This document shows positions 35,362-43,947 of a DNA stretch of 64,000 nucleotides, piece after piece. The position numbers were made by a program, and so were the translations under genes. Every line of letters starts with the position of its first letter. Within the stretch, counting starts at the first letter, position 1. The notes beneath the pieces are model-generated. The model searched no databases and had not been told where the DNA came from. It was given only the letters and a program-made list of their open reading frames with translations. Source of the stretch: an uncultured Bacteroidales bacterium (GTDB taxonomy: Bacteria; Bacteroidota; Bacteroidia; Bacteroidales; Paludibacteraceae); assembly GCA_949282265.1 (NCBI GenBank), contig CASDOZ010000001.1, positions 248,001 to 312,000 on the forward strand. The letters are read 5' to 3'.

Positions 35362-36414
35362 ATGAAACGATACTGGAATGAATATCAGAAAAAAATAGCC
35401 GACGACAAGTTTTTCTATGAACGGAGTTGTATCCGTCAGACTTTTTTCCCAGGTTCGGAAGCCGCTTTCCTGAAAATGTTGCGTGAGGAACTTGGCAAGG
35501 ATATTTATGATGAAGCAAACCAGCATACGTGTACTGGTATTGGCTATCATTCGGATATTGTCCCCTTGCAGACGACCATGACGGTTGTCGCGCGGCTTTT
35601 CGCACTGATGACCGAGGCGGGCTATGAAAACTATGTACCTTCGTGCGTCACTTCGTTCGGCGTGTTCACGGAAATGGTGGAAATGTGGAAACACAACCCG
35701 GAGTTGCTGGAAAAAACACGTAAGATTCTGTATGATACGACCGGACGCACTTTTGAAATCCCGAAAAATATTGCGCATCCATCGGATATTATTTACAAGT
35801 TTCGCTATGAGTTGAAGCAGAAAATGAAATACCAGTTGGTGAACCGTTTTACGGGCAAGCCGTTGCGTGTGGTGGAACATATCGGATGCCATTATGCCAA
35901 GATATTCCCGAAAGCTGGTGTCGGGAATGCCGAATTCCCTTATGTGTTGGCCGGCATGATAGAAGCATGGGGAGGCGAAGTCATCGACTATCCTGAACGC
36001 CGCCATTGTTGCGGTTTCGGTTTCCGCCAATATTTAGTACAGGAAAACCGCGGTTATTCGATAGCCAATTCTAAAAAGAAATTTGAATCCATGGAGCCCT
36101 ATGAGCCCGATTTCATCGTGGCAAATTGCCCGGGATGCACTATGTTTCTTGACAAATGGCAATACACGATAGCCGAGATGGAAAACAAAACCTACGACAA
36201 AAATGGTTACGGAATCCCAGTGCTTTCATATGAAGAAATGGCAGGTTTGCTACTGGGTTATGACCCTTGGAAGTTAGGTTTGCAGTTGCATCAGGTGCAG
36301 GCAGAGCCGTTGCTGAATAAGATAGGCATAGCTTATAATCCAAACGAAAAATTTACAGGTGTTTCCGGGAAAATCTTGCCAAGACCAGAAAAACCGCATA
36401 ATTTATTGGTCTAA
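35362..36414 (+). CDS. Hdr-like CCG-domain subunit (HdrB type)
   Basis: 350 residues. The C-terminal CCG domain has GCHYAKIFP, then RRHCCGFGFR, then ANCPGCTMF, the Cys pattern that binds the special [4Fe-4S] pair in heterodisulfide reductase HdrB. The N-terminal half has HTCTGIGYHSD and VPSCVTSFGVF, a partly changed first CCG motif lacking the Cys-Cys-Gly triplet. In HdrB this domain splits a disulfide. Here the substrate is unknown. Tightly linked to the genes on both sides (3 and 24 bases). Confidence 0.85.
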   Translation: MKRYWNEYQKKIADDKFFYERSCIRQTFFPGSEAAFLKMLREELGKDIYDEANQHTCTGIGYHSDIVPLQTTMTVVARLFALMTEAGYENYVPSCVTSFGVFTEMVEMWKHNPELLEKTRKILYDTTGRTFEIPKNIAHPSDIIYKFRYELKQKMKYQLVNRFTGKPLRVVEHIGCHYAKIFPKAGVGNAEFPYVLAGMIEAWGGEVIDYPERRHCCGFGFRQYLVQENRGYSIANSKKKFESMEPYEPDFIVANCPGCTMFLDKWQYTIAEMENKTYDKNGYGIPVLSYEEMAGLLLGYDPWKLGLQLHQVQAEPLLNKIGIAYNPNEKFTGVSGKILPRPEKPHNLLV

Positions 36415-36438
36415 TCTGAAAACATAAAAGAAAAACAA

Positions 36439-37488
36439 ATGGACGGAAAGATAATATCCATACAGGTTGCCATAATAGGTGGAGGCCCTGCTGGTATAGA
36501 AGCAGCTTCTATTTTAAGTCGTTATGGCGTTCAAGTTTCCTTGTTTGAAGGGGAATCCAAATGGGCGCATAATATTGGGAACAAGTTCAAATTGTTTCCA
36601 GATTTCTCATCAGCTGATGAATTAGTGCAAACATTATCTCAAAAAATAGTTGAAAACCAGATTCCTGCTTATTTAAGTACAAAAATAGTTGCTCTGGAGA
36701 AGCAGAAAAATGCTTGGGTTTTGACCGATGAGCAGGGGAGAAGTTATGTGGCTGATACTGTTTTGTTGGCCACTGGTTATGACATATTTGATGCCAAGCG
36801 TAAAGAAGAATTAGGCTATGGTATTTACAACGGTGTTATGACCTCTGTTGATTTGGAAGCCATGTTGAAAACTGGCAAAATAACAAATGTTTTGGGTGAA
36901 CAGCCTCAATGTGTTACATTTTTGCAGTGTGTTGGTTCGCGTGATGAAAAAATAGGCAACCATTATTGTTCCAAGGTTTGTTGTGTTACGGCAGTGAAAC
37001 AAGCCATAGAAGTAAAAAAAATGTCTCCGCAGACAGATGTGTTTGTCTTTTACATGGATTTGCGCATGTGGGGGCAAGGTTTTGAGGAACTTTATCGAGA
37101 AGCGCAGGAAAAGTACAGTATCCGTTTTGTGCGGGGGCGGATTTCGGAGGCGGCCTCCACTTTTGATGACCGTGTGCAAATCAAGGCGGAAGATACGCTG
37201 GTAGGCCAGCCCTTGAAGATGAGTACCGATTTGCTGGTGTTGATGGTTGGTATGGAAGCCTCGTGCGGAACGAAAAAACTTGCAGCTTGTTGCGGAATTG
37301 ATGGGGAATATGGTTTTGCGCTTAGCAAACAGCCGCATTTGGCTGATAACCAGACAGCACAGCGAGGTTTGTTTGTGGCTGGTGCTTGCAAGCGGCCGAT
37401 GAGTATTTCGGATGCAATTAACGATGCGCGAGCAGCAGCTACAGAGATTGTAGAATATTTAAAAATCGTGCCGGCAAATAAGAAATAA
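36439..37488 (+). CDS. Hdr-like FAD subunit (HdrA/QmoA type)
   Basis: 349 residues. FAD dinucleotide fold at the N-terminus (VAIIGGGPAGIEAASILSRYGVQVSLFEGE) and a second site (ADTVLLATGYDIF). The HdrA signature, a Cys set for a [4Fe-4S] cluster, is in QCVGSRDEKIGNHYCSKVCCVTAVKQA. The C-terminal GLFVAGACKRPMSISDAINDARAAA closes the FAD site. It lacks the N-terminal extension and C-terminal ferredoxin pairs of methanogen HdrA, so it resembles the short QmoA-type. The next gene starts 2 bases downstream. The first half looks AT-richer than its neighbours. Confidence 0.87.
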   Translation: MDGKIISIQVAIIGGGPAGIEAASILSRYGVQVSLFEGESKWAHNIGNKFKLFPDFSSADELVQTLSQKIVENQIPAYLSTKIVALEKQKNAWVLTDEQGRSYVADTVLLATGYDIFDAKRKEELGYGIYNGVMTSVDLEAMLKTGKITNVLGEQPQCVTFLQCVGSRDEKIGNHYCSKVCCVTAVKQAIEVKKMSPQTDVFVFYMDLRMWGQGFEELYREAQEKYSIRFVRGRISEAASTFDDRVQIKAEDTLVGQPLKMSTDLLVLMVGMEASCGTKKLAACCGIDGEYGFALSKQPHLADNQTAQRGLFVAGACKRPMSISDAINDARAAATEIVEYLKIVPANKK

Positions 37489-37490
37489 GT

Positions 37491-37862
37491 ATGGATTTTG
37501 GATTTACTATATCGAAGCCACGCTCCATCGAACCGACGGAAGCCGGTAAGGAACAGTTGCGGTTGTTGGAAGAACAAGTGCCGACATTCAGGCGATGCAT
37601 GAACTGCGGTGGTTGTACGGCTACCTGTTCCGCGGGTCATTTTATTAATTTCAACATTCGGAAAGTACATAATCTGTACCGCTGGGGGCAGTACAAGGAA
37701 TTGGACGAGGAACTGCAAAAATGCATGTTGTGCGGCAAGTGTACACTTGTGTGCCCGCGCGGTGTTAATTTGCGTTCGCTCATTATCCATTTGCGGAAAG
37801 CCTTGAATAAGGATCATTTGTCCAACGATTTCCAACATTTTATACGGAATAACAACCGATAA
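37491..37862 (+). CDS. Hdr-like small ferredoxin subunit (HdrC type)
   Basis: 123 residues with two [4Fe-4S] motifs: CMNCGGCTATCSAGH (about residue 37; the fourth Cys is followed by Ser where Pro is usual) and CMLCGKCTLVCPRG (about residue 78). It is a second HdrC-type electron relay in the same operon. Starts 2 bases after the flavin subunit and lies 25 bases before the membrane subunit, so it likely links those two. Confidence 0.85.
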   Translation: MDFGFTISKPRSIEPTEAGKEQLRLLEEQVPTFRRCMNCGGCTATCSAGHFINFNIRKVHNLYRWGQYKELDEELQKCMLCGKCTLVCPRGVNLRSLIIHLRKALNKDHLSNDFQHFIRNNNR

Positions 37863-37887
37863 AAAGATTAACAAGCAATTAGAATTT

Positions 37888-39669
37888 ATGTCATCATATT
37901 TTCATCCTTTCATATTACCTTTTTGTATAGGCACATTGGTCTTGTTCGTGATTATTGCCGTAAAGTTCTATCGGTGGATAACCACGCTTGACCGTAAGCA
38001 AAAGAAAAACGTCTGGATGTCCTTGCTGACAGTTCGCGTTTTTCCTGCTTTATGGCGGATAGTCAAGGAAATTGTTAAGGAGGTATTATTGCATGTGAAT
38101 ATCACTAGGTACAATTGGCGTATGGGATACATGCATCGGAGTATTGCTTTGGGTTGGTTTTTGTTGATTGTTACTGGATTTGTGGAAACTTTGTTCCATT
38201 TCAGGGGAGGAGGCCATCTTCCGTGGTTGGGTATTTTTTTCCGTTTCTTTGTACGTGATTACACTTACGGTATTTCCCGCGTCTGGGCGGATGTGATGGA
38301 TTTATTATTGCTTTATGTACTTTCTGGCGTTTCCATCGCTATTTTTAAGTCTATTTATTCACGTGTGGTCGGCATACGTAAAAATACTAAGTTGCGTTGG
38401 TTCGACATTTGCCTGCGTTATTCTTTGTGGCTGATATTCCCTATGCGGTTGCTGTCAGAAAGTTGTACGGCGGCTTTGACCGGCAACGGCGGTTTCCTGA
38501 CGCAGGGAATCGGGGACATGCTTCCTACGGAATTTGCCCAAGTCATGGAAGTGCCGTTCTGGACGGCCTATTCCACCTGTTTGTGTGTATTTTTTGTGCT
38601 CTTCCCTTTCTCGCGCTACATGCACATTTTCACCGAGCCACTTTTGATTGTGTTCCGCAGTCTGGGTGTGCGCGAAAGCAGTCAGCCGACTGGATACACG
38701 CGTATGGAGTTGAATGCTTGCTCGCGTTGCGGCATTTGCATAGACGGTTGTCCGCTCGACAAGGAGTTGAAGATAAACGATATACAGGGCGTTTATCTGT
38801 TGCGCGATGTGCGTCACGGTTTGCCGCACCGTAATGCAACGGAAAACTGTCTGATGTGCGACCAGTGCGTTGTGGATTGTCCGGTCGGCATTGAAATTAC
38901 GGAGATACGCAAGCAGGAACGCAACAAAGGTGCGTTGGATACGCATGACAATTACCGTTTCCTCGATTCGATACAGTCTTTCAATGCAATCGGGCGTATC
39001 GCCTATTTTGGCGGTTGCATGTCGCATTTGACGCCTGGCGTAACCGAGTCGATGAAAAAGATTTTTGATGCGGTCGGGCAAAAGTATTGGATGATGGACG
39101 AGGACAAGACAATTTGTTGCGGTCGTCCGTTGTTGCAGCAGGGCTTTATAGCGCAGGCTGCCGAATTGCGTCGGAAAAATGCCCATTTGATTGTGGAAAG
39201 TCATGCGCAATACTTGGTAACTTCTTGCCCGATTTGTTACCAGTCGTTCAAGAAAGAGTATAATTTGCCGATAAAGGTCATTCACCACACTGAATATCTG
39301 GCCGCTTTGATACGGTTGGGCAAGCTGAAACCGCACAAGACTGGCTTGAAAGTGGCTTATCACGATCCGTGCGAGTTGGGGCGCGGTTGCAATATTTACG
39401 ATGAGCCGCGTGAGGTTCTGCAAGCTGTGGCCGAACTGGCTCGCGTGCAGAAAGAGCGCGAACACAGCATTTGTTGCGGCCACAGCCTTGGCAATACGGC
39501 TTTGGATGTGGAAAAGCAGGACAAGGTGCGTGATGCGGCTTTGCGTAATTTGAAGGCAGACCATCCGGATTTGATAGCTACGGCTTGCCCCATGTGTAAA
39601 AAAGCTTTCCAGCGTGACAGGTATACGACCGTTAAAGATATTGCCGAACTTATTGCGGAGCAGTTATGA
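37888..39669 (+). CDS. Membrane-anchored HdrD-like iron-sulfur reductase
   Basis: 593 residues. The N-terminal ~250 residues hold about five membrane helices (FCIGTLVLFVIIAVKFY, ALGWFLLIVTGFVETLF, VMDLLLLYVLSGVSIAIF, and others), like the quinone-reactive b-type subunits HdrE/DsrM/NarI. A ferredoxin region follows (CSRCGICIDGCP and CLMCDQCVVDCPVG). The C-terminal half has two full CCG domains (YFGGCMSH, TICCGRPLL, SCPICYQ; then HDPCELGRGC, SICCGHSLG, ACPMCKK). It is a fusion of HdrE-like and HdrD-like parts that should connect the menaquinone pool to a disulfide or sulfur substrate. The end overlaps the next start by four bases (ATGA). Confidence 0.87.
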   Translation: MSSYFHPFILPFCIGTLVLFVIIAVKFYRWITTLDRKQKKNVWMSLLTVRVFPALWRIVKEIVKEVLLHVNITRYNWRMGYMHRSIALGWFLLIVTGFVETLFHFRGGGHLPWLGIFFRFFVRDYTYGISRVWADVMDLLLLYVLSGVSIAIFKSIYSRVVGIRKNTKLRWFDICLRYSLWLIFPMRLLSESCTAALTGNGGFLTQGIGDMLPTEFAQVMEVPFWTAYSTCLCVFFVLFPFSRYMHIFTEPLLIVFRSLGVRESSQPTGYTRMELNACSRCGICIDGCPLDKELKINDIQGVYLLRDVRHGLPHRNATENCLMCDQCVVDCPVGIEITEIRKQERNKGALDTHDNYRFLDSIQSFNAIGRIAYFGGCMSHLTPGVTESMKKIFDAVGQKYWMMDEDKTICCGRPLLQQGFIAQAAELRRKNAHLIVESHAQYLVTSCPICYQSFKKEYNLPIKVIHHTEYLAALIRLGKLKPHKTGLKVAYHDPCELGRGCNIYDEPREVLQAVAELARVQKEREHSICCGHSLGNTALDVEKQDKVRDAALRNLKADHPDLIATACPMCKKAFQRDRYTTVKDIAELIAEQL

Positions 39670-40451
39670 GAAAATTCCAATCCATATTGATTACGGGTGC
39701 CGGTTCTGGCATTGGTGAAGCCATTGCCTGCCGCTTTGCCAGGCAGGGGAGTAGTCTGATGTTGGTTGGGCGCAATGCGGAACGTCTGGAAGCCGTTACA
39801 AAGCAGTGTATCGCCTTGGGCGGGAAAGCCGTGTGGCGTCAAGTTGATATGGCAAATCCCGATTCCATCGATACTTTTGTGAATGAATTGAAGGAGCAGG
39901 GACGTGTTTTTGACTGCCTGGTGCTGAATGCCGGCATCTCGCAGCGCGCGCTGGCATTGGAAACCGATTTCAGCGTGGACCGCAAAATCATGGAAACGAA
40001 TTACTTCGGGCCTGTCTGTCTGACCAAAAAGCTGGGTTATATGCTGAAAAGTAATCCCTATACGGCCATTGCCGTTACCAATTCCATTTCCGGGCTGTTC
40101 GGATTCCCGTTGCGTTCGGCATATTGTGCATCCAAGCACGCCTTGTTCGGTTTTTTTGAAACCTTGGAACTGGAAAACGACAACATATACGTCACTTTCC
40201 TGATTCCGGGACGCATTAACACGCCTATCAGCAAAAGTGCGGTTCTGGGCAACGGCGAAACATACGGGCAGATGGACAGCGGGCAGGCCAATGGCCTTGA
40301 TGTGGGAAAATGTGCGGAGATAGCCGTCCGTGCCATTGAGAAAGGCAAGCACCGGCAGCTCATTGGCGGCAAGGAACTGCTGATGGTACATTTCAAAAAA
40401 TGGATACCGCCCTTGTTCCGCCGGCTGGCACGCAAGGTGAGCGCGACATGA
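39666..40451 (+). CDS. Short-chain dehydrogenase, candidate 3-keto-sulfonolipid reductase
   Basis: 261 residues. Rossmann NAD(P) motif ILITGAGSGIGEAIACRFA, VLNAGIS, catalytic Ser in NSISGLFG and Tyr/Lys in SAYCASKHALFGFFE. The sequence is close to the DHRS7/3-ketosphinganine-reductase-like branch. In sulfonolipid synthesis the oxoamine synthase product is a 3-keto intermediate (3-dehydrocapnine) that must be reduced, and this is the obvious candidate. Translation is coupled to the Hdr-like membrane subunit through an ATGA overlap. Function is inferred from context; the family is clear. Confidence 0.85.
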   Translation: MRKFQSILITGAGSGIGEAIACRFARQGSSLMLVGRNAERLEAVTKQCIALGGKAVWRQVDMANPDSIDTFVNELKEQGRVFDCLVLNAGISQRALALETDFSVDRKIMETNYFGPVCLTKKLGYMLKSNPYTAIAVTNSISGLFGFPLRSAYCASKHALFGFFETLELENDNIYVTFLIPGRINTPISKSAVLGNGETYGQMDSGQANGLDVGKCAEIAVRAIEKGKHRQLIGGKELLMVHFKKWIPPLFRRLARKVSAT

Positions 40452-40489
40452 TGCCAGATAAGTTTGGAGATTCTAAAAACATAATAATT

Positions 40490-41554
40490 ATGAAAGAGAA
40501 AGTTATTTGCGGAATGCAGCAGGTAGGCATTGGCGTTGAAAACGTGCATGAAGCCTTCAAATGGTATATGGAAGCCTTCGGGTGTAATGCCAAGATTTTG
40601 GATGCGGAAGGCACGGCCGAACGCATGTTGCCCTACACGGGAGGCAAGCCGCAGGATCGTTGGGCGATTCTGGCCTACAACTTGCGCGGTGGCGGCGGTT
40701 TTGAAATATGGCAACCGCAAGGGCGTGCCTTGCGTTATCTGCAAGAGCCGGTACGTTTGGGCGATTTGGGCATCTTGTGTGCAAAAATCAAGGCAAAAGA
40801 TATTCAGTGGGCATATAACCATTTGAAACAGGTTATCGGGGCGAAAATCCTTTGCGAACCGGTAACGGCCTTGTCGGGCAGGAAACATTTCTTCTTGCTG
40901 GACGTGTATGGCAATTTGTTCCAGGTGGAAGAAGACAATTACGTTTTCATCGACCAAAACAAGGCAACCGGCGGCGCCAATGGTGCATTCATCGGTGTTT
41001 CGGATATGGAAAAATCCATGGCTTTTTATGGCAAGCTACTGGGATTTGACCGCGTGGAATACGATGAAACTGGCGTTTTTGATGATTTGCAGGGCGTTGA
41101 AGGCGGCGACAAACGCTTGCGCCGTGTCATGCTGAACCGCACCAAACCCATGCAAGGGCCGCTCAGCGAGATTATGGGTACTGCTCACATAGAACTCGTG
41201 CAAGCATTGGAAGGAACGCCCAAGAAGCTGTACGAGGGTCGCTGGTGGGGCGACCCTGGATTTATCCACTTGTGTTTTGATGTGCGGAACATGGAAGCCG
41301 TGAAAGTCGATGCCGAGGCGCTCGGCCACCCGTTCGTGTGCGACAGCGGCGCGGACTTCAAGATGGGCGAAGCAGATGGCCATTTCACCTACGTGGAAGA
41401 CCCGGATGGAACCCTGATTGAGTTTGTGGAAACCTTTAAAATACCGGTTTTGAAAAAAATGGGCATTTACCTGCACTTGGACGGCAAGGACGACAAAAAG
41501 CCCCTGCCGCGCTATATAACCAAAGCATTGCGTTTCCTGGAAGTAAAAGGTTAA
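40490..41554 (+). CDS. Double VOC-domain protein (glyoxalase/dioxygenase fold)
   Basis: 354 residues from ATG 40490; upstream in-frame starts lie in or near the SDR coding end. Two VOC modules: residues about 8-145 (VGIGVENVHEAFKWYMEAFGCN to FLLDVYGNLFQVEED) and 160-320 (GAFIGVSDMEKSMAFYGKLLGFDRVEYDE to FTYVEDPDGTLIEFVETF). The final Glu of DPDGTLIEFVE is a typical metal ligand. VOC proteins isomerise, cleave or oxygenate small molecules. The role here is unknown, but it is the last gene of the Hdr/SDR operon, 38 bases after the SDR. Confidence 0.82.
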   Translation: MKEKVICGMQQVGIGVENVHEAFKWYMEAFGCNAKILDAEGTAERMLPYTGGKPQDRWAILAYNLRGGGGFEIWQPQGRALRYLQEPVRLGDLGILCAKIKAKDIQWAYNHLKQVIGAKILCEPVTALSGRKHFFLLDVYGNLFQVEEDNYVFIDQNKATGGANGAFIGVSDMEKSMAFYGKLLGFDRVEYDETGVFDDLQGVEGGDKRLRRVMLNRTKPMQGPLSEIMGTAHIELVQALEGTPKKLYEGRWWGDPGFIHLCFDVRNMEAVKVDAEALGHPFVCDSGADFKMGEADGHFTYVEDPDGTLIEFVETFKIPVLKKMGIYLHLDGKDDKKPLPRYITKALRFLEVKG

Positions 41555-41563
41555 TTTTCAGTT

Positions 41564-42325
41564 ATGGGAAACGACAATATCGTACTCCGGACGGAGCATT
41601 TGGTGAAGAAATACGGCAAACGTACCGTTGTGAATGATGTCAGCATCGAGTTGCATCAGGGTGAAATTGTGGGCTTGCTGGGGCCGAACGGTGCCGGCAA
41701 AACGACTACGTTCTACATGACGACCGGCCTGATAACGCCCAATGAGGGCAAAATCTTCCTGGACGAAACGGACATTACCGATTTCCCGATGTACAAGCGC
41801 GCCCAGAACGGGATTGGATATTTGCCGCAGGAAGCATCTGTCTTCCGCAAAATGTCCGTGGAAGACAACCTGAAAGCCGTGCTTGAAATGACTTCGTTCT
41901 CAAAGGCTTACCAAGCGCAAAAACTCGAACAGCTCATCAAGGAGTTCAACCTCGGGCATGTGCGCAAGAACCTTGGCGACCGCCTGTCTGGCGGCGAAAG
42001 GCGGCGTACTGAGATTGCGCGCTGCCTGGCCATAGAGCCGCGCTACATCATGCTGGATGAGCCGTTTGCCGGTGTGGACCCGATTGCCGTGCAGGAAATA
42101 CAGGATGTCGTTTGGAAGCTGAAAGACAAGAATATTGGCATCCTGATTACCGACCACAACGTGGACGAAACGCTGATGATTACCGACCGCGCCTATTTGC
42201 TGTTTGAAGGGAAAATCCTTTTCCACGGGACGCCCGAAGAACTGGCCGCCAACCCGATTGTGCGGAAAAACTACTTGGGGCGCGATTTTGAGTTGAAACG
42301 TAAAAGCAGACCGACAGACGACTGA
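41564..42325 (+). CDS. lptB: LPS export ABC transporter ATPase
   Basis: 253 residues. Walker [23 protein letters not shown] signature [16 protein letters not shown], Walker [15 protein letters not shown] and switch His in [11 protein letters not shown]. The [13 protein letters not shown] form and overall length fit LptB, the motor that pulls lipopolysaccharide from the inner membrane toward the outer membrane. It follows the VOC gene by 9 bases and precedes rnz by 4, so it is probably part of a longer unit. Confidence 0.92.
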   Translation: MGNDNIVLRTEHLVKKYGKRTVVNDVSIELHQGEIVGLLGPNGAGKTTTFYMTTGLITPNEGKIFLDETDITDFPMYKRAQNGIGYLPQEASVFRKMSVEDNLKAVLEMTSFSKAYQAQKLEQLIKEFNLGHVRKNLGDRLSGGERRRTEIARCLAIEPRYIMLDEPFAGVDPIAVQEIQDVVWKLKDKNIGILITDHNVDETLMITDRAYLLFEGKILFHGTPEELAANPIVRKNYLGRDFELKRKSRPTDD

Positions 42326-42329
42326 CAGC

Positions 42330-43256
42330 GTGAACAATACGGTTACCATATTCGGATGCGGCTCCTCCTTGCCCACGCGCACCAACTTTCCGAGTTGCCA
42401 AGTTCTAGAGCTGCGCAACAAGCAGTTTATGATTGACTGCGGCGAGGGTGCACAAATCCGCATGAGGCAGATGAACTTCCGGACGGCGCGCCTCGGGCAT
42501 ATCTTCATATCGCATTTGCACGGCGACCATTGCTTCGGCCTGATGGGGCTTATATCCTCGTGGGGAATGCTCGGCCGTACCGCCGAACTGCACATACATG
42601 CGCAACGCGACCTGGAACCGCTACTCGGTGCGCAGTTGCGCTATTTCTGCGACAAAATGCCGTACAGCGTCATTTTCCATGCCATTGACCCCGCAAGGCA
42701 CGGACTGGTGTACGAAGACCGCACCGTGTGCGTCTATTCCTTGCCGTTGAAACACCGCGTGCCTTGTTGCGGCTTCCTGTTCGAGGAGAAACCGCAGGAC
42801 AGGCATATCCTGCGCGAAATGATCGATGCTTACCAAATCCCGATTGCGTACATCCCGCGCATAAAAAAGGGCGAGGACTATGTGTTGCCGGACGGCACGC
42901 GCATCCCGAACGGACGCCTGACAACGCCGCCCACGCCTCCGATCCGTTATGCCTACTGCTCGGATACGGCCTACAACGAAGACCTTGTCCCGCTGATTCA
43001 GGGCGTGGACTGCCTCTACCACGAGGCGACTTTTGAAGAAGAGTTCCTGAAACGTGCGCAGGAAACGCAACACAGCACGGCATCGCAGGCGGCAACCATT
43101 GCACGCAAGGCCGGTGTGAAAAAACTGATTATCGGGCATTTCTCCGCCCGCCACAGCAACCAGGAAAATTTATTGAAAGAAGCCCGCGCCATTTTCTCGG
43201 ACACGGTGCTCGGCATGGACAAAGGTGTTTATCCTATTGTAGGTGAGGTGAAATAA
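42330..43256 (+). CDS. rnz: Ribonuclease Z
   Basis: 308 residues starting with GTG at 42330. Metallo-beta-lactamase fold with the zinc motif SHLHGDHCFGLMG. Further signs are FMIDCGEGAQIRMRQM, YCSDTAYNEDLV, YHEATFEEEF and IIGHFSARHSN, all typical of tRNase Z, which trims tRNA 3' trailers. Starts 4 bases after lptB. Confidence 0.95.
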   Translation: MNNTVTIFGCGSSLPTRTNFPSCQVLELRNKQFMIDCGEGAQIRMRQMNFRTARLGHIFISHLHGDHCFGLMGLISSWGMLGRTAELHIHAQRDLEPLLGAQLRYFCDKMPYSVIFHAIDPARHGLVYEDRTVCVYSLPLKHRVPCCGFLFEEKPQDRHILREMIDAYQIPIAYIPRIKKGEDYVLPDGTRIPNGRLTTPPTPPIRYAYCSDTAYNEDLVPLIQGVDCLYHEATFEEEFLKRAQETQHSTASQAATIARKAGVKKLIIGHFSARHSNQENLLKEARAIFSDTVLGMDKGVYPIVGEVK

Positions 43257-43278
43257 ACCGGCATGGCCGGAAACTCCC

Positions 43279-43632
43279 TTAGAAAGGAAGTCCCGAACCA
43301 TCGTCGGTATTGTCGGCTGCGCCATCGAACGGCTCCATGTTGGAAACGGGGGCGGCAGGCTGTTGCGGCGCGTCCTTCTCCACTTTCCACGCGCGGATGG
43401 AAGTGAACCAGCGGCCGTTCCATTCGCGGCTTTCAATGTCGAAACTGACCGTAACGACGTCGTCGATAGCCATCGGGTATTGGTCTATCTTGTCGCCGAA
43501 AAGGTTGAAGCACACTTTGCGCGGATATTGTTCCATTGTTTCCAGAACGTAGTCTTGTGAACGCCAGGGGCCGTTACGTCCCTCGCCCGTTGCTAATGGC
43601 GGTATGGCAATGATTTTTCCTTTTATTTCCAT
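43279..43632 (-). CDS. DUF3127 OB-fold protein with SSB-like tail
   Basis: 117 residues. Residues 1-85 form an OB-like fold (EIKGKIIAIPPLATGEGRNG, DYVLETMEQYPRKVCFNLFGD, DDVVTVSFDIESREWNGRWF), matching DUF3127, which occurs widely in Bacteroidota. The C-terminal part is disordered (Pro, Ala, Gln) and ends with the acidic DDGSGLPF, similar in layout to the SSB protein-interaction tip (acidic residues then Pro-Phe). A role with single-stranded nucleic acid is plausible but unproven. It has its own exact consensus promoter. Confidence 0.82.
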   Translation of the reverse strand: MEIKGKIIAIPPLATGEGRNGPWRSQDYVLETMEQYPRKVCFNLFGDKIDQYPMAIDDVVTVSFDIESREWNGRWFTSIRAWKVEKDAPQQPAAPVSNMEPFDGAADNTDDGSGLPF

Positions 43633-43657
43633 AATTTTCTGTCTTGAATTAGTCCGG

Positions 43658-43689
43658 CAAAGATAGCGAAAGCTGGGCGGAGAGGCAAA
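43658..43689 (-). promoter_or_regulatory. Promoter of the DUF3127 gene
   Basis: On the minus strand: TTTG (43686-43689), exactly 20 bases, TATCTTTG (43658-43665). The leader would be about 20 bases. Confidence 0.8.
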
Positions 43690-43737
43690 TATAAAATGGA
43701 GTTTTTAACGTTGGTTGTTTGCTTTGCTCCTGTCGCC

Positions 43738-43938
43738 GTCACCCCGTGCGTCGACACGGGGCGTTGGCCGGGGCAAACGCGGCAATGGCCGCGGCACAGC
43801 ACAAACGGCGCGTTTGCGCCGTCATCCCGCACCTGATGCGGGATCCTGGGAGGCGCAGGTGAAGATAGACAATGGCGAGGCGGTAGCGCAATACCCCGCA
43901 CAAGGCCGCCCAGGATTCCGGGTCAAGCCCGGAATGAC
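43738..43938. repeat. Three REP-like palindromes, last two in inverted orientation
   Basis: Three hairpins share a GTCA-plus-stem start. First: GTCA with stem CCCCGTG/CACGGGG (43738-43761). Second: GTCAT with stem CCCGCA/TGCGGG (43821-43842). Third, on the other strand: GTCATTCCGGG...CCCGGAAT (43915-43938). The second and third face each other about 70 bases apart, each flanked by CCTGGG (CCCAGG), like a REPIN doublet. No RAYT transposase gene is in the window. They lie in the 766-base gene-free stretch between DUF3127 and DUF2007. Confidence 0.65.
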
Positions 43939-43947
43939 GGGAGGGGG

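Noticed and set aside
38455-39564. 369-residue minus-strand frame opposite the HdrD-like gene
   Set aside because: Antisense shadow; the plus-strand Cys motifs of the Hdr-like protein are intact.
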